This document shows positions 52,730 through 62,054 of a stretch of 64,000 nt of DNA, piece after piece. Positions within the stretch are counted from its first letter, which is position 1; every line of letters begins with the position of its first letter. The notes beneath the pieces were generated by a model. It was not told the origin of the DNA. It was given only the letters and a program-made list of their open reading frames with translations, and ran no database searches. Source of the stretch: Spirogloea muscicola (lineage: Eukaryota; Streptophyta; Zygnematophyceae; Spirogloeales; Spirogloeaceae); assembly GCA_009602725.1 (NCBI GenBank), contig WELB01000264.1, forward strand, positions 34,650 to 98,649. The letters run 5' to 3'. Position numbers and translations under genes: made by a program.

Positions 52730-55400
52730 TCTAATTGAGATGTCACGCTCTGCAAGGGTACTTGCTTGCTGCGAATAGGCAGTGGGCCGATCATAAGACA
52801 TACAGCATGACCTGCTCCAATATATCTACCTGGCTGCAGGCCTGGTTTCCACCTCGCGACGCTTTGGAGCAATTGATCGCTGCTAAGTTGGACTTACAGA
52901 GATACTGTCTGTTCCCCGTGCTTCAGCGTCAACGACTGAACGCTGACCTCAATTTCAGTAAGCCTCTGCACTGGTCAGACAGTCTGCGGCAGTCATCTTG
53001 AGATCTCCGGCTAATTCAGGAAATTCCGACATCCTGATGTTGATTGTGCATAGCTATCCAAGATAGTGTTCCTGTGCTGCGCGTGATACTCATCACAGCT
53101 CACAACTTCCTGTACTGTATGCCAAGTGAAGGATAGGCTGGCCATCTAGGTGAAGCTTGGACCTTCTAGATTGCATCTCCAAGGTGCATCTCTGAAAGTA
53201 ATGAATATTGTTCATTTTGCAGCTGTGTGGTGCTCATCATTTGTGACAGCAAGAAGGCCTATAGTACTCACAAGGAGGACAAAGTAGACTTGAGTGTGGC
53301 ATTTGGAATTTCTTCATCTATCTCAGTGCAATCTGGTCAAATATTTAGAGTCTATAAGTAGCTTCAAGGACCATGACTTTTGCACAGAGATACTTAGCCA
53401 ACAAGCCTGCATCCTCAATCCAAACCTCACAAGACTCCATTGAGGGCTTCAGTAACGCCTTAAGACCTGATTGTAGGGCCAGCTATTTTTGCCTTCCCAG
53501 ACCGTTGCTCCCAGAAGCACTGGCAAGAGAGTGGTCGAGATCTACTCACCATCCCTTCAGGCTGCTGCACTGGCTGATGCAGCTCCTGCTGCTGCAACAA
53601 TGCCCATGTTAAGGACCTTCACATTCATCGGCACCTCAAACTCATCGAGGGCCTGCCCATGCATCCCATTGTGCGCTTGGATGGATCCTGCTGTGCCAGT
53701 TGTTAAGTCACGTCAGCCATGCAGCCTCTTCTTTATTGGGATCTGCCGCAGGCATGTTGACCGGCTTTGAGAACCATAGCGTCCAGAAGTCATGGGGCAC
53801 TAGCAGTGGCGGGGCAGGACTTGCATTCATGCAGTGGTGGTGGCGACTTAGAGATGGAGGCAGCATGTGGCTGAACCTGGCGATTTTCAGAAGATGAAAC
53901 ATGGAGCTAAAGCTAACCAATACCGACCACGAGCTGTTGTGACTTGCCGCAGTTGTGGTAAGACAGGTCACATGGAATGAGATTGCAATGCCTTGCATCA
54001 GACGGTTGGAGCGACTTGTTCTCAATGCGGAAGGTCGGGTAATATCGACTCACAATGCTGGAAGAAGAACCCAGATGATTTGTCTGCTCAGTGCCAGGGA
54101 TCTTCTTCTACTCACTTCACGTGATAGGATGAGTCTCGGTTCGACAGACTGGAGAAGCACCTGGGTCAGCTGACAGAACAGTTAGCCAGCTGCCAAGCTG
54201 ATGCCATCAATAGAGCTAAAGTAGCTGCAATTGCTCTTTCTCGGGCAGGAAAGCAAGATGGCGATGAGCAATTTGCAGGGATCTTTGACTCCAAGCAGGG
54301 TGCTCATTCACCAAAGTACGACTACTCACACCTTGCTTCGATTGTTGCTACAAGCCCTGTCGTGACACAAATGAAATCCTTCGCAACGGGGTGACTTTCG
54401 ATCACAGCAGCAGATGCGAGCTGGGAGTGCACATTATCCAGCCAGTTCTAAAATCACAGATATCACACTGAGAGGTATGCCTCACCTGCCTTGAAGTAGA
54501 GTAGCTTCAGATATACGGCCTCTGTGGACAGTTAGTTGTTTTCACTGAGTTGCTACTGAACAAGGATGCACACAGCACCCAGATTCATGTCAGCGATCTT
54601 GGTTGGACGATAGAGAGACTGAGTACCATGCTTCAGAATGGTACTGGTGCCAACATGTCTCAGGTGGTTCATCTAGCAGCTCTACTAGCAACAGCTGAGC
54701 AAAGGCAGATGCCCTTTGTGCTGGTTCTGTCCTTTGCATGTCAGCTGAAGAGCGACAGAGACAATTTGCATCTCACATTTCTTGTTATTGCTTCCAGCAA
54801 ACTCACGGTACGGATATATTTCAGCCACCTCTTGTGTTGATCGACAAAGTTGCTCAACCAATACTCCTGAGTCGACACATGGTTCGGGAGGTACATCTGC
54901 GGGCATGTGAAGTTGTCTGTAGTAACAGGCGAAGTCAAACAGCTACCGGTTGTACGGTTAGTATCGTTAACACAATTTACTGCTCCGTATTCTGGTGTAC
55001 CTTGTAACAAAACTTCTTTGTCTCTTATCTGCATGGTAAAGAAGGCAGACGCTTATGATGTTTTAATGAGAACCAGTAGTATGTCACACTAGGATTGGAT
55101 CTTGGCTATTCCAGAGAAACAGCATGGTATAGTCCGGACTAGAGGACATCCGAAACTGCAAAGTGGCTTGGTCGCTGCTGAAGAATTGGTCATATGCAGG
55201 GTTGCAAGCCAACACTGGTGTGATTGATAACATTGATGAGGCTGTATCTGACCAGTTGCCATCACGGCCTCTTGTTCCAGGGGAAGGGGAACAGATAATG
55301 CCCGTTACTGCAAAGATTGTGAATGCAGGACAGAAGCGCTATTTTTCTGCTCTCGCTTCGTACTCTGGCTTACGGCCAGATGCCCTATGACAATTCTGAC
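52730..55400 (+). mobile_element. Fossil LTR-retrotransposon-like stretch (gag/protease remains)
   Basis: A gag-like stretch (WLQAWFPPRDALEQLIAAKL) lies near 52.85 kb. Two CCHC zinc-knuckle motifs lie near 53.94-54.07 kb, and sequence resembling the end of a retropepsin region lies near 54.9-55.1 kb. No long terminal repeats, reverse transcriptase or integrase were recognised. The element is clearly broken in several places and looks old. Family assignment (Ty3-like) is tentative, since paired zinc knuckles also occur in host proteins. Confidence 0.4.
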
Positions 55401-55466
55401 CTCTTATGGCCGAGATAACGAAGAAGTTGAAAGGGCTAAAGGTCGAGGCACAATGCCAGGGGACGC

Positions 55467-56777
55467 TCAGTAACCTCTAGTCAGGAGATGCAAGTCTGAG
55501 TAGCTAGCCGGCGGAAAGACCTCGCCCTGACGGAAGCGGGAGGCCGCCGCCAAAGCGCGGCCTGCGCGCAAGTGGACCGCGAATGCCAGGGACCGCTGCA
55601 ACGAGATGGCTAAGCGCATGCGGAAGACCTGAGCGAAGGACCCGGCGACATTGAAGCCGGGCTGCTCGCCCCTGCTGCCCTTGGCCGCAGGCCGCTGCAC
55701 GCTGCGCAAGGCGGTGAAGAAAGTCGAGCCATATTGTGCCAAAGGCTCCGTGCACGTCGACTGCCAGTGGAACAAAATCGTCTCCCACCGGGTGGTCCGA
55801 GTACTTCCGTTCCTTTGCGCCCGCCGCTTGGCGGACTGCGTAGCCTGCCTCCTCCGACGAGCGTTTGGCGCTGCTGGAAACAAAGCAGTCAGTCGTGACG
55901 ACGTCGGCAATGAGCCGAGGGCCCCCGTCGAGCGCGCTGGCGACGAGATCGGCGCGCGGGTGTGGATGCGGCCATCCGCCCCAGCGGTCGGAGGCATGAT
56001 GCTGGTATTTTCGAGCACCACCGTGTAACCGGCCTCGACAAAGATGCCAAACATGGCATTCCGCAGCAGGTCGTGTGTGCCTGTTCGCTCCCCGCCCCGT
56101 GCGCACCTGAGCATGTGAGCTGCCAACGACGCCGCGTCGGAACTGCGCTCACCGCACTCACACTGCTGTACTCCACTGAGGCAGGGTGGGTGAAGGCCAA
56201 GGAGGTGGTGCACCGCCGTACGGAAGGCATCATCGGGCATGCGGAGCGCGTCGTAGATCGGTAGGGCAGACAACCAAGCGGCCGCCCCCAGTGAGGACGC
56301 CGAAAGCAGCCGCGCGCGCCCCCGGAGGTCGACCGGAGGCAAAACCCCCATCGCCGAGGTGAAGGAGGCCGCATCGACCTCCGCCATGAAGCGAGCTTGG
56401 GCCCAGAGGTCGGCCGTGCGCGCGAGGTGGGTAAACGGGACGGCCCGGGGCACCAGGGCGGGGTGATCCGCGAGCAGCTCATCCCGGGCTGAGCGGAGAG
56501 CCGCCTGGAATGGCAGCGTGCCAGTCTCCCGTCCGCAGCCGCCTGCTCCAGGAGGCGACCCCCATGCCAGGTGAAACGCTGGGCCACCGAAGCCGCAACC
56601 TGCGCCCAACTCCCCAGGTGTGCCGCCCGGCAGGCACGAGCCAGCGGACGGCAGCCCAGACCCCCCCCGGCTCACTGGCAGGGAGGTCTGGTGCACGGCA
56701 GCCGGCGTCTCTAGGAAAGCCGGGTGTTGGACCAGGGCCGCTGTGCTGGCCAGGATGCCTGCATCGAAGGGTCGCAT
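55467..56777 (-). CDS. LINE copy F, RLE domain frame
   Basis: The 436-codon frame contains AWLSALPIYDALRMPDDAFR, HHLLGLHPPCLSGVQQCECG (first two Cys of the CCHC cluster), LAAHMLRC (His and last Cys) and RTGTHDLLRNAMFGIFVEAG (HD motif). The catalytic RADLVASALDGGPRLIADVV lies in a neighbouring frame (55504-56106). The C-terminus FNVAGSFAQVFRMRLAISLQ to SDLHLLTRGY is back in the first frame. The nuclease would make the first-strand nick at the target. Broken. Confidence 0.85.
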   Translation of the reverse strand: MRPFDAGILASTAALVQHPAFLETPAAVHQTSLPVSRGGSGLPSAGSCLPGGTPGELGAGCGFGGPAFHLAWGSPPGAGGCGRETGTLPFQAALRSARDELLADHPALVPRAVPFTHLARTADLWAQARFMAEVDAASFTSAMGVLPPVDLRGRARLLSASSLGAAAWLSALPIYDALRMPDDAFRTAVHHLLGLHPPCLSGVQQCECGERSSDAASLAAHMLRCARGGERTGTHDLLRNAMFGIFVEAGYTVVLENTSIMPPTAGADGRIHTRAPISSPARSTGALGSLPTSSRLTALFPAAPNARRRRQATQSAKRRAQRNGSTRTTRWETILFHWQSTCTEPLAQYGSTFFTALRSVQRPAAKGSRGEQPGFNVAGSFAQVFRMRLAISLQRSLAFAVHLRAGRALAAASRFRQGEVFPPASYSDLHLLTRGY

Positions 56778-56849
56778 ACGCGGCCAGCGCCGACGGGGAG
56801 CGGGGGAGTGCTCGAGCGAGGTACAGGGGACGTTGGGCGATGCAGTGTG

Positions 56850-58337
56850 TCAGCATGGCGAGCCCGAGCTGCATGTCATGCAGCTCAGGCGAGCCGCCGG
56901 CTTGAGGTGCTCCTGCAGCTTGCCGCGCAGCTGCTCGTCCACGAAGGCAGGAGAGCCCAAGGGAACCCCGAGGAGTGTGATGCCCCCGTCTGGAGTCAGG
57001 CAGCCGGGGGGTAGGCGGGGGAGGGCTGGCAATCCTTGGGGAGACCAAGCGCTGCACTTCGATGCGCGGATGCCCAGGCCAATCTCCTTCAGCTGCTCCT
57101 CCAGGGTGGCGAAGGCAGCCAGGACCTCGTCCGGTGGCCCGACCAGTGTCTTGTCGTCGGCATAAGTGGGCAGGAGGACGCCCGGGTGAGCAGCTGCCGT
57201 GGCCTTCAGGGCGCGGTCGTGGGCCAGCGCGTAGAAGAACCCCGCTAGGGGGTCCCCCTGGCGCGTGCCTGTGGAAGACTGGAGGACCTCCACCCCTCCG
57301 GCTCCATGCCGCCATAGGAGATCGCTGGGCTGGCCGTAGCCCAGCCAGAAGAACGGCAGCAGGGTGGGGAAGGCGTCACGGAGCTCCTCGGCGACAGCTG
57401 CGCGGTCGACGCAGTTGAACGCGTTGCGTACATCAACTGCCAACACCACCCCCTCCGGGTGCAGGTCGAGGGAAGCCCGCACCCCATGGACCACTGCTTT
57501 GCCGCCGCTCCGCAGGCCTGCGCCATACTGGTGGTGGGCCAGGTGTGTCTGGGCCGCAGCGGCATGTTGCTGCCAGAGTGCCCGTCCCACCAGGCGGTAC
57601 AGGACCTCGTCGACGGCGATGGGGAAGATGCCGCCATTGACCTTGCTGAGAGCCAGCAGGTTGCTGGCACAGAGCGCACTGCGGATGCTGGCAGGGACGT
57701 GACCCCAGGCCATGTGTTGGCACACCTGGTGCAGCGCCCGGAAGTCCGCCTCGTCTCCTTTGAGGAAGAGCTCCTCCAGATGCTCCGTAACCATGCGCGA
57801 GGGGCCGCCTGCAGCGGCGCGCCGGCTGCTCTGCAAGGCCTTGCGGAGGGCTGCCGCCTCCAGGGCCGCCTCCTCCTGCGGGACGTAGGAAGCCAACCAC
57901 GAAGGCAGGGGAGAGCGCGCTGGGGGGTGGAGGGACGAGAGGGCTTCGCGAGTGGCCTCAGTCGCCGGCGCCAACACCGAATCATCGAGCGCTTGGACGG
58001 CTCTCGAGAGCTCCCCGGCATGGCCATACCGGAGAGCGCGGCGGACACTGGCCGCCCTGTCAGGCGAAGGCGTTGGCTGCGAAGTGCGGCGGCCTGCTGT
58101 GGCCGCCGCCACTGCAACGTCGTGCCGCGCCAGGAGCTCCTCCCATCGCCCGCACTCAAAGAGGTAGATGCAGTCCAGGAGCAGCTGGCGGCCTTGGCCG
58201 TGGCCCTGGGAGGTGCTCGCCCGAGCAGCAGTCTGGGGAAGAGAATGAAGACCTTCCACGCTGCCGCGTCTCTGTGGTCGACCACGATTCTCCGCAGGAC
58301 AGGTCGGAGGGCGCAGCGCAGGTGGGGGCGCGCCCAC
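56850..58337 (-). CDS. LINE copy F, reverse transcriptase frame
   Basis: The 495-codon frame begins with poor sequence and is reliable from the LLLDCIYLFECGRWEELLAR block. The reverse transcriptase shows SNLLALSKVNGGIFPIAVDE, LAVDVRNAFNCVDRAAVAEE (first catalytic Asp), TGTRQGDPLAGFFYALAHDR and TYADDKTLVG (catalytic Asp pair, about 57153-57164). These are followed by GIRASKCSAWSP and a GITLLGVPLGS motif typical of non-LTR enzymes. All three catalytic aspartates are present. The frame is lost near 56.88 kb in the region after the enzyme. Confidence 0.9.
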   Translation of the reverse strand: MGAPPPALRPPTCPAENRGRPQRRGSVEGLHSLPQTAARASTSQGHGQGRQLLLDCIYLFECGRWEELLARHDVAVAAATAGRRTSQPTPSPDRAASVRRALRYGHAGELSRAVQALDDSVLAPATEATREALSSLHPPARSPLPSWLASYVPQEEAALEAAALRKALQSSRRAAAGGPSRMVTEHLEELFLKGDEADFRALHQVCQHMAWGHVPASIRSALCASNLLALSKVNGGIFPIAVDEVLYRLVGRALWQQHAAAAQTHLAHHQYGAGLRSGGKAVVHGVRASLDLHPEGVVLAVDVRNAFNCVDRAAVAEELRDAFPTLLPFFWLGYGQPSDLLWRHGAGGVEVLQSSTGTRQGDPLAGFFYALAHDRALKATAAAHPGVLLPTYADDKTLVGPPDEVLAAFATLEEQLKEIGLGIRASKCSAWSPQGLPALPRLPPGCLTPDGGITLLGVPLGSPAFVDEQLRGKLQEHLKPAARLSCMTCSSGSPC

Positions 58338-60217
58338 CGCAGCACATGGCGTAGGAGCGGGAGGGCCTCCTGGCGGTGGACCTCATCCAGGTCAAGGTCC
58401 GCCGCCCATTGCCAGTGGTGGGGACCTGGAAGAATCGGCCCCGGTGGGACGCGCCAGCCTGGGCTGCCACCGTTCCGGCCGCGGCCGCTCGCTGCGGATG
58501 AGGCCAGCGTCTGCGCAGCACAGTTGGCGTTCTTCTTGCAGGCGCGCTCGTGCATAAGCAGACCGCGCCGGTTTGGCCAGGTGCACTGACAGTGCCGGCA
58601 CCGGAGAGGCTCAGACGGAGGAAGCGGCGGCGAGGACGAGGCATGTGGCTGGCTCGGCGGAGGTGGGCGCGGGTGAGGCGGCGGCGAGCACGGCGGCGGC
58701 GGTGGTGACGCTGACGGCGGCGACGGCGGCGGGGTCGGCAGGGGCGGGGAGGGTAAGGGTGGTGACGACGGCGGCGCGGGTGGGGACGGCACGGGGGATG
58801 CGGATGGCGAGGGGGGCGGCGGCATGGCGCGTTGTTGCAGCTGCGGCCCGTCTGCCACAGGAGGCGCACACACAGGAGCATCACGGCCGGCATCGCGCAC
58901 AGTAGACACGTTATCCGGCGGAATGAGAGGGTGCACCTCCGAGGACCCTTCACACATCAAGGGCTGAGGTGGAATAGCAGGTGCCCCTTGCATCTCAGGG
59001 GCTGGAGGCGATAGGTGCTCCTCCGGGAGTGGCGCCTGAGCTGAATCAGCCCGGACAGAAGCGCTAAGAGATGCGGATGGCGGGGGAGGTGACGGCACGG
59101 CTGGGCGTTGCAGCTGCGGCTCCACTGTCCTGGGAGGCGCACACGCAGGAAGATCACGGCCAGCATCAAGTTCAATGGACAGGGTATCCGGAGGAATGAG
59201 CGGGTGCACCTCTGTGGGCCCTTCACACATCAAGGGCGGAGATGGGAGAGCAGGTGCCCCTTGCATCTCAGGGGGGGGAGGCGATATGTGCTCCTCCTCG
59301 ACTTGCTCCTCTGTGGGCCCTTCACTCCTCAAGGGCGGAGGTGGGAGAGCAGGTGCCCCGTGCATCTCAGGGGGCAGAGGCAATATGTGCTCCTCCATGA
59401 TTTGCTCCTGCGCTGAACCAGCCCGGACAGAAGTGATATGGCCGCACGCCGCGACTGCCTCAGCAGGCGCCGTGCCGGAGTGGCTGGCACGCCCTTGGCA
59501 GGAGTGTGCGTGGATTTTGAGACCCTTGTTGTTCTTGCACTGTTTTGGACAGTCGGGGCATACACGCGCACGCAGTCGGGGCACCGACACGCGCGGGCAT
59601 CGCTGGCTGGGGTGATGGTGGCGGCGGAGATGGAGGGGGTGGCAAAGGGGGCGCAGACGTGGGCAATGGTGACGGGGAGGGGGTTGGCGATGGGGGTTGC
59701 GGCGAAGCGGNGGAGGAGGAGGAGGAGGAGGAGGAGAAGGAGGAGGAGGAGAGGGGGGAGGAGGAAGAAGAAGAGGGGGTTGAGGAGGAGGAGGAGGAGA
59801 AGGAGGAGGGGAAGGAGGAGGGGGAGGGGAAGGGGGAGGAGGAGAAGGAGGAGGGGGAGCAGGAGGAGAAGGAGGTTGGAGAGGGAAGGGCGGCGGCGAT
59901 GGCGGCGGAGGTTGCTTGCAGACAAAGCGGAGGATGGAGGCGGCGAGCACGGCAGGGAGCGGCGACGGAGAGGCGGGCAGCGGCGCGGCAGGGGGCTGCC
60001 GCCCTCGTCGTGATCCGGGGACGAGGCGCCCCGGCCTCCGCACGATGGTTCTTCGTTTGGAGGTACGGTGGGCTCCGACTCCGCCGGCGGCGCCGTGCAA
60101 GCGCGGTAAGGCGACGGGGGGCGGGGCAGCAGAGGCGAGGACGGCGGCGGCGGGCGGCAGGGCGGCGGCGGGGGCGATGGACAGGCGGGGAGGGGGCCGG
60201 CGCGCCGCGGACCCCAT
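58205..60217 (-). CDS. LINE copy F, N-terminal zinc-finger frame
   Basis: The open frame continues to 57245, but only this part is the true protein. It has a Pro-rich N-terminus encoded by a GGA/GGAGG-rich plus strand (one unresolved base at 59711). Finger 1 is CPDCPKQCKNNKGLKIHAHSC-like (C-x2-C-x12-H-x3-C), and finger 2 is CRHCQCTWPNRRGLLMHERA plus C, with the same spacing. Between them a module EEHI.P.PPEM.GAPALP.PPL recurs three times. The fingers are expected to recognise target DNA. Confidence 0.8.
59705..59900 (+). repeat. GGA/GAG-rich microsatellite within LINE copy F
   Basis: This is a nearly pure GGA/GAA/GGG purine run on the plus strand, encoding the poly-Pro and Leu-rich part of the LINE N-terminus on the minus strand. 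An N at 59711 shows that the assembler could not resolve it, so its length may be wrong. Confidence 0.9.
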
Positions 60218-60289
60218 GGCGGGCGCCGCGGCCCGGGGTTGAGGAGGGGTGGCGGCGGCGGCGGCGGCGGCCTCGACCTAACCAAGGGG

Positions 60290-60676
60290 AGGGGTAACGA
60301 GCGTAAATATGCCGACCACCCGGTTGGTGAGGAATTCGCGGCTCTGGCGATCAACATTCGCGGGGCTTTCGGCAGCCGCTGGCTGGATCTCCTCCAGCGG
60401 CTTGCCCGCCTGGCCGTTGACCGGCGGCCGGGTCTGCCAGGGGCGCTGCCCGGCTTCAACGCCGCCGGTTCGCTCGCCCAAGTCTTAAGCATGCGCCTGG
60501 CGGTATCGTTCCAACGCTCCCTTGCCCACGCAGTCCACACGCGCGCAGGACGTGCTCTGGCCGCCGCCTCCGGGTCTCGGCGGAGTGCCTCCTTCCCGGC
60601 AACGAGCTACTCCGACCTGATGATGCTCACTCGCGGGTACTGAGCTTCCCTAGTGCGTTGTCGTCTTTGGTAGTGT
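60290..60676 (+). mobile_element. 5'-truncated LINE copy head to head with copy F
   Basis: The plus-strand frame to 60643 begins, after a low-complexity Gly run, at KGRGNERKYADHPVGEEF. It continues intact to YSDLMMLTRGY with HGAFGSRWLDLLQRL-type sequence (here NIRGAFGSRW). It lies about 50 bases from the 5' end of copy F in the opposite orientation. Copy F has its own 3' end, so these are two insertions. Confidence 0.85.
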
Positions 60677-60903
60677 GTCTTTGATCCATCCTCCCCCTGT
60701 TTTGCCATTGCATCCTCAGGCCCCTTTGTAGCTGCTCACCGCTCTTAGGCCCCTCTGAACCTCTGTGAATTCTTTTTGGGCTGGCTTTTCGCAGCGCTTG
60801 CCCCCATTGGGAGTGCCACTTCCCGGCAACGAGCTACTCCGACCTGATGATGCTCACTCACGGGTACTGAGCTTCCCTAGTGCGTTGTCGTCTTTGGTAG
60901 TGT
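60592..60903 (+). mobile_element. 142-bp tail-only insertion flanked by 85-bp direct repeats
   Basis: The 85 bases 60592-60676 (end of the LINE coding region and start of its 3' region) recur at 60819-60903 with a single difference. Between them lie 142 bases (60677-60818), the same 3' untranslated unit as at 41456-41597, with the hairpin and the end GGGAGTGCCACT. The simplest reading is a tail-only retrocopy with an unusually long target-site duplication. Confidence 0.85.
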
Positions 60904-61200
60904 AGTTTTTCTGTTTCGGCACCTCTCTTTGGCTTTGGACAACATTGTCCATTCTTTTTAGGCTGGCTTTGCCAGCCTCTCTTCTCTCTTCTCTATGGGC
61001 GAGCACTTCTTCTCGTCCTTTGTTCATTCTTTCTTGGGCTGGCTTTTTCCAGCCCCTATCCCCAATGGGCGAGCCCTTCTTCTTAGTACCCGTGTCAGCT
61101 GTCGGCACTCAGATGAGCTGAGGGAGCGCGGGCTGTGAACAGCCAGCCCGAGACGAGTTAGCAAGGTCCAAAGGGGCCGAAAAGCGCTGAAACACATGAC
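60904..61200. mobile_element. Further LINE tails and repeat C end
   Basis: Plus-strand tails lie at about 60945-61000 (GGCTGGCTTTGCCAGCC, ending ATGGGCGAGCACTTC) and 61020-61083 (GGGCTGGCTTTTTCCAGCCC, ending ATGGGCGAGCCCTTC). Then comes a short repeat C match (61083-61125) and a minus-strand tail at about 61128-61185. The two plus tails follow each other directly. Confidence 0.75.
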
Positions 61201-61269
61201 TAAGCGAGGACCATGTAGGGTTATCACCTAGTAGCCTCTAGCTAGTAGCCGCAAGCCAGAAAGACTTTC

Positions 61270-61660
61270 CGCCAGAAAGCATGGGTTGGTCAAGATTGAC
61301 CGCGCTTGCCACGCTACTCGAGTGGCGACCGCGGCCTGCCACCGCCACCTACGCCGCGGAGCTGAGGTCCAAATCGGTCCAAATGGCTAGCCTCCGCCAA
61401 GCACCGAGGCGAGGCACTGGCGCACACCTCCCCCCGCGACGGCCCGCTCGCCCCCGTGCCCTCGGCGACGCGCGCTGCCCGCCTGCCAGCAGGCCTGCTC
61501 ACAACGCCCTCGCAAGGGCTCGGGAGGCCTCACACGACGCCACAGGCACGGCGCTCCATGTGGCTGGCCCCACTGCAAGCTGGCGCGGGGCTTCCACGCC
61601 GACCCTGCTTGTGAGGGCACGGGCAGCATGGCCGCACAGCATGACTTGTGGGAGTACAAC
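61270..61660. other. GC-rich island
   Basis: Overlapping open frames on both strands, compositional. By analogy with the NAC flanks it could be the 5' region of a gene further along, but no NAC-like exon was found to its right. Confidence 0.3.
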
Positions 61661-61687
61661 CGACGTTTCTGGCAAGCAATTCGGCAG

Positions 61688-62035
61688 TCAACTCCACCAG
61701 GTAAGACATGCGAGAGCACTGGAGCTGGGCAGGCGCAGCTGGACTGCAACTTCGCCGTACTCCTCAACCTCCTGTGGACTGCACCTTGATTGTGCAAGCT
61801 GCTCAGCTCGTGGACTGGGTGGAGCCAGGCAGTCCCTTAAAGCCTGCCTCATGTCTAAGAGGGTTGCGGCTCCACGGGCACCTAGTGCTAGTGTCGCATC
61901 AGACCAGTCGCTTTGTAGAGCAATAGCTGTGGCTACCTGCTCTGCTGCCACACAATGAGCTGCATTTCTGGAAAATGATTGTTGCTCTCTGCACTCATCT
62001 ACAGCTAAGGTCACATTTAGAAGCAATGCACACAA
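61688..62035 (-). CDS. Unrecognised minus-strand open frame, 115 codons
   Basis: It reads NVTLAVDECREQQSFSRNAA and AATLLDMRQALRDCL, Ala/Leu-rich and probably helical. Sequence composition is ordinary on the left half and GC-rich on the right. No family is recognised and splicing is unknown. Confidence 0.25.
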   Translation of the reverse strand: MCALLLNVTLAVDECREQQSFSRNAAHCVAAEQVATAIALQSDWSDATLALGARGAATLLDMRQALRDCLAPPSPRAEQLAQSRCSPQEVEEYGEVAVQLRLPSSSALACLTWWS

Positions 62036-62054
62036 ATTCTTTGTAATTCATATC

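Larger units (their letters stand above)
55467..60240 (-). mobile_element. Near-complete RLE-type LINE (copy F)
   Basis: This is the reference copy for the family. Order on the minus strand: Pro-rich N-terminus, first CCHC finger (about 59.56-59.49 kb), linker with repeated modules, second CCHC finger (about 58.60-58.53 kb), a conserved block before the reverse transcriptase (about 58.17 kb), reverse transcriptase with YADD, a linker, then the RLE domain and C-terminus to the stop at 55467. The frame changes at about 58.2, 56.9-56.75 and 55.95 kb, so it is not intact although every domain is present. Finger spacing and the C-terminal nuclease place it with R2-superfamily non-LTR elements. Such elements nick one strand and prime reverse transcription at the target. 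Confidence 0.9.

Noticed and set aside
57245-58204. Last third of the 990-codon minus-strand frame as protein
   Set aside because: The reverse transcriptase is encoded here in another frame with clear motifs; this part is a shadow.
60240-60643. Twin priming as explanation of the inverted LINE pair
   Set aside because: The minus-strand copy has its own complete 3' end, which a twin-primed inverted 5' part would lack.
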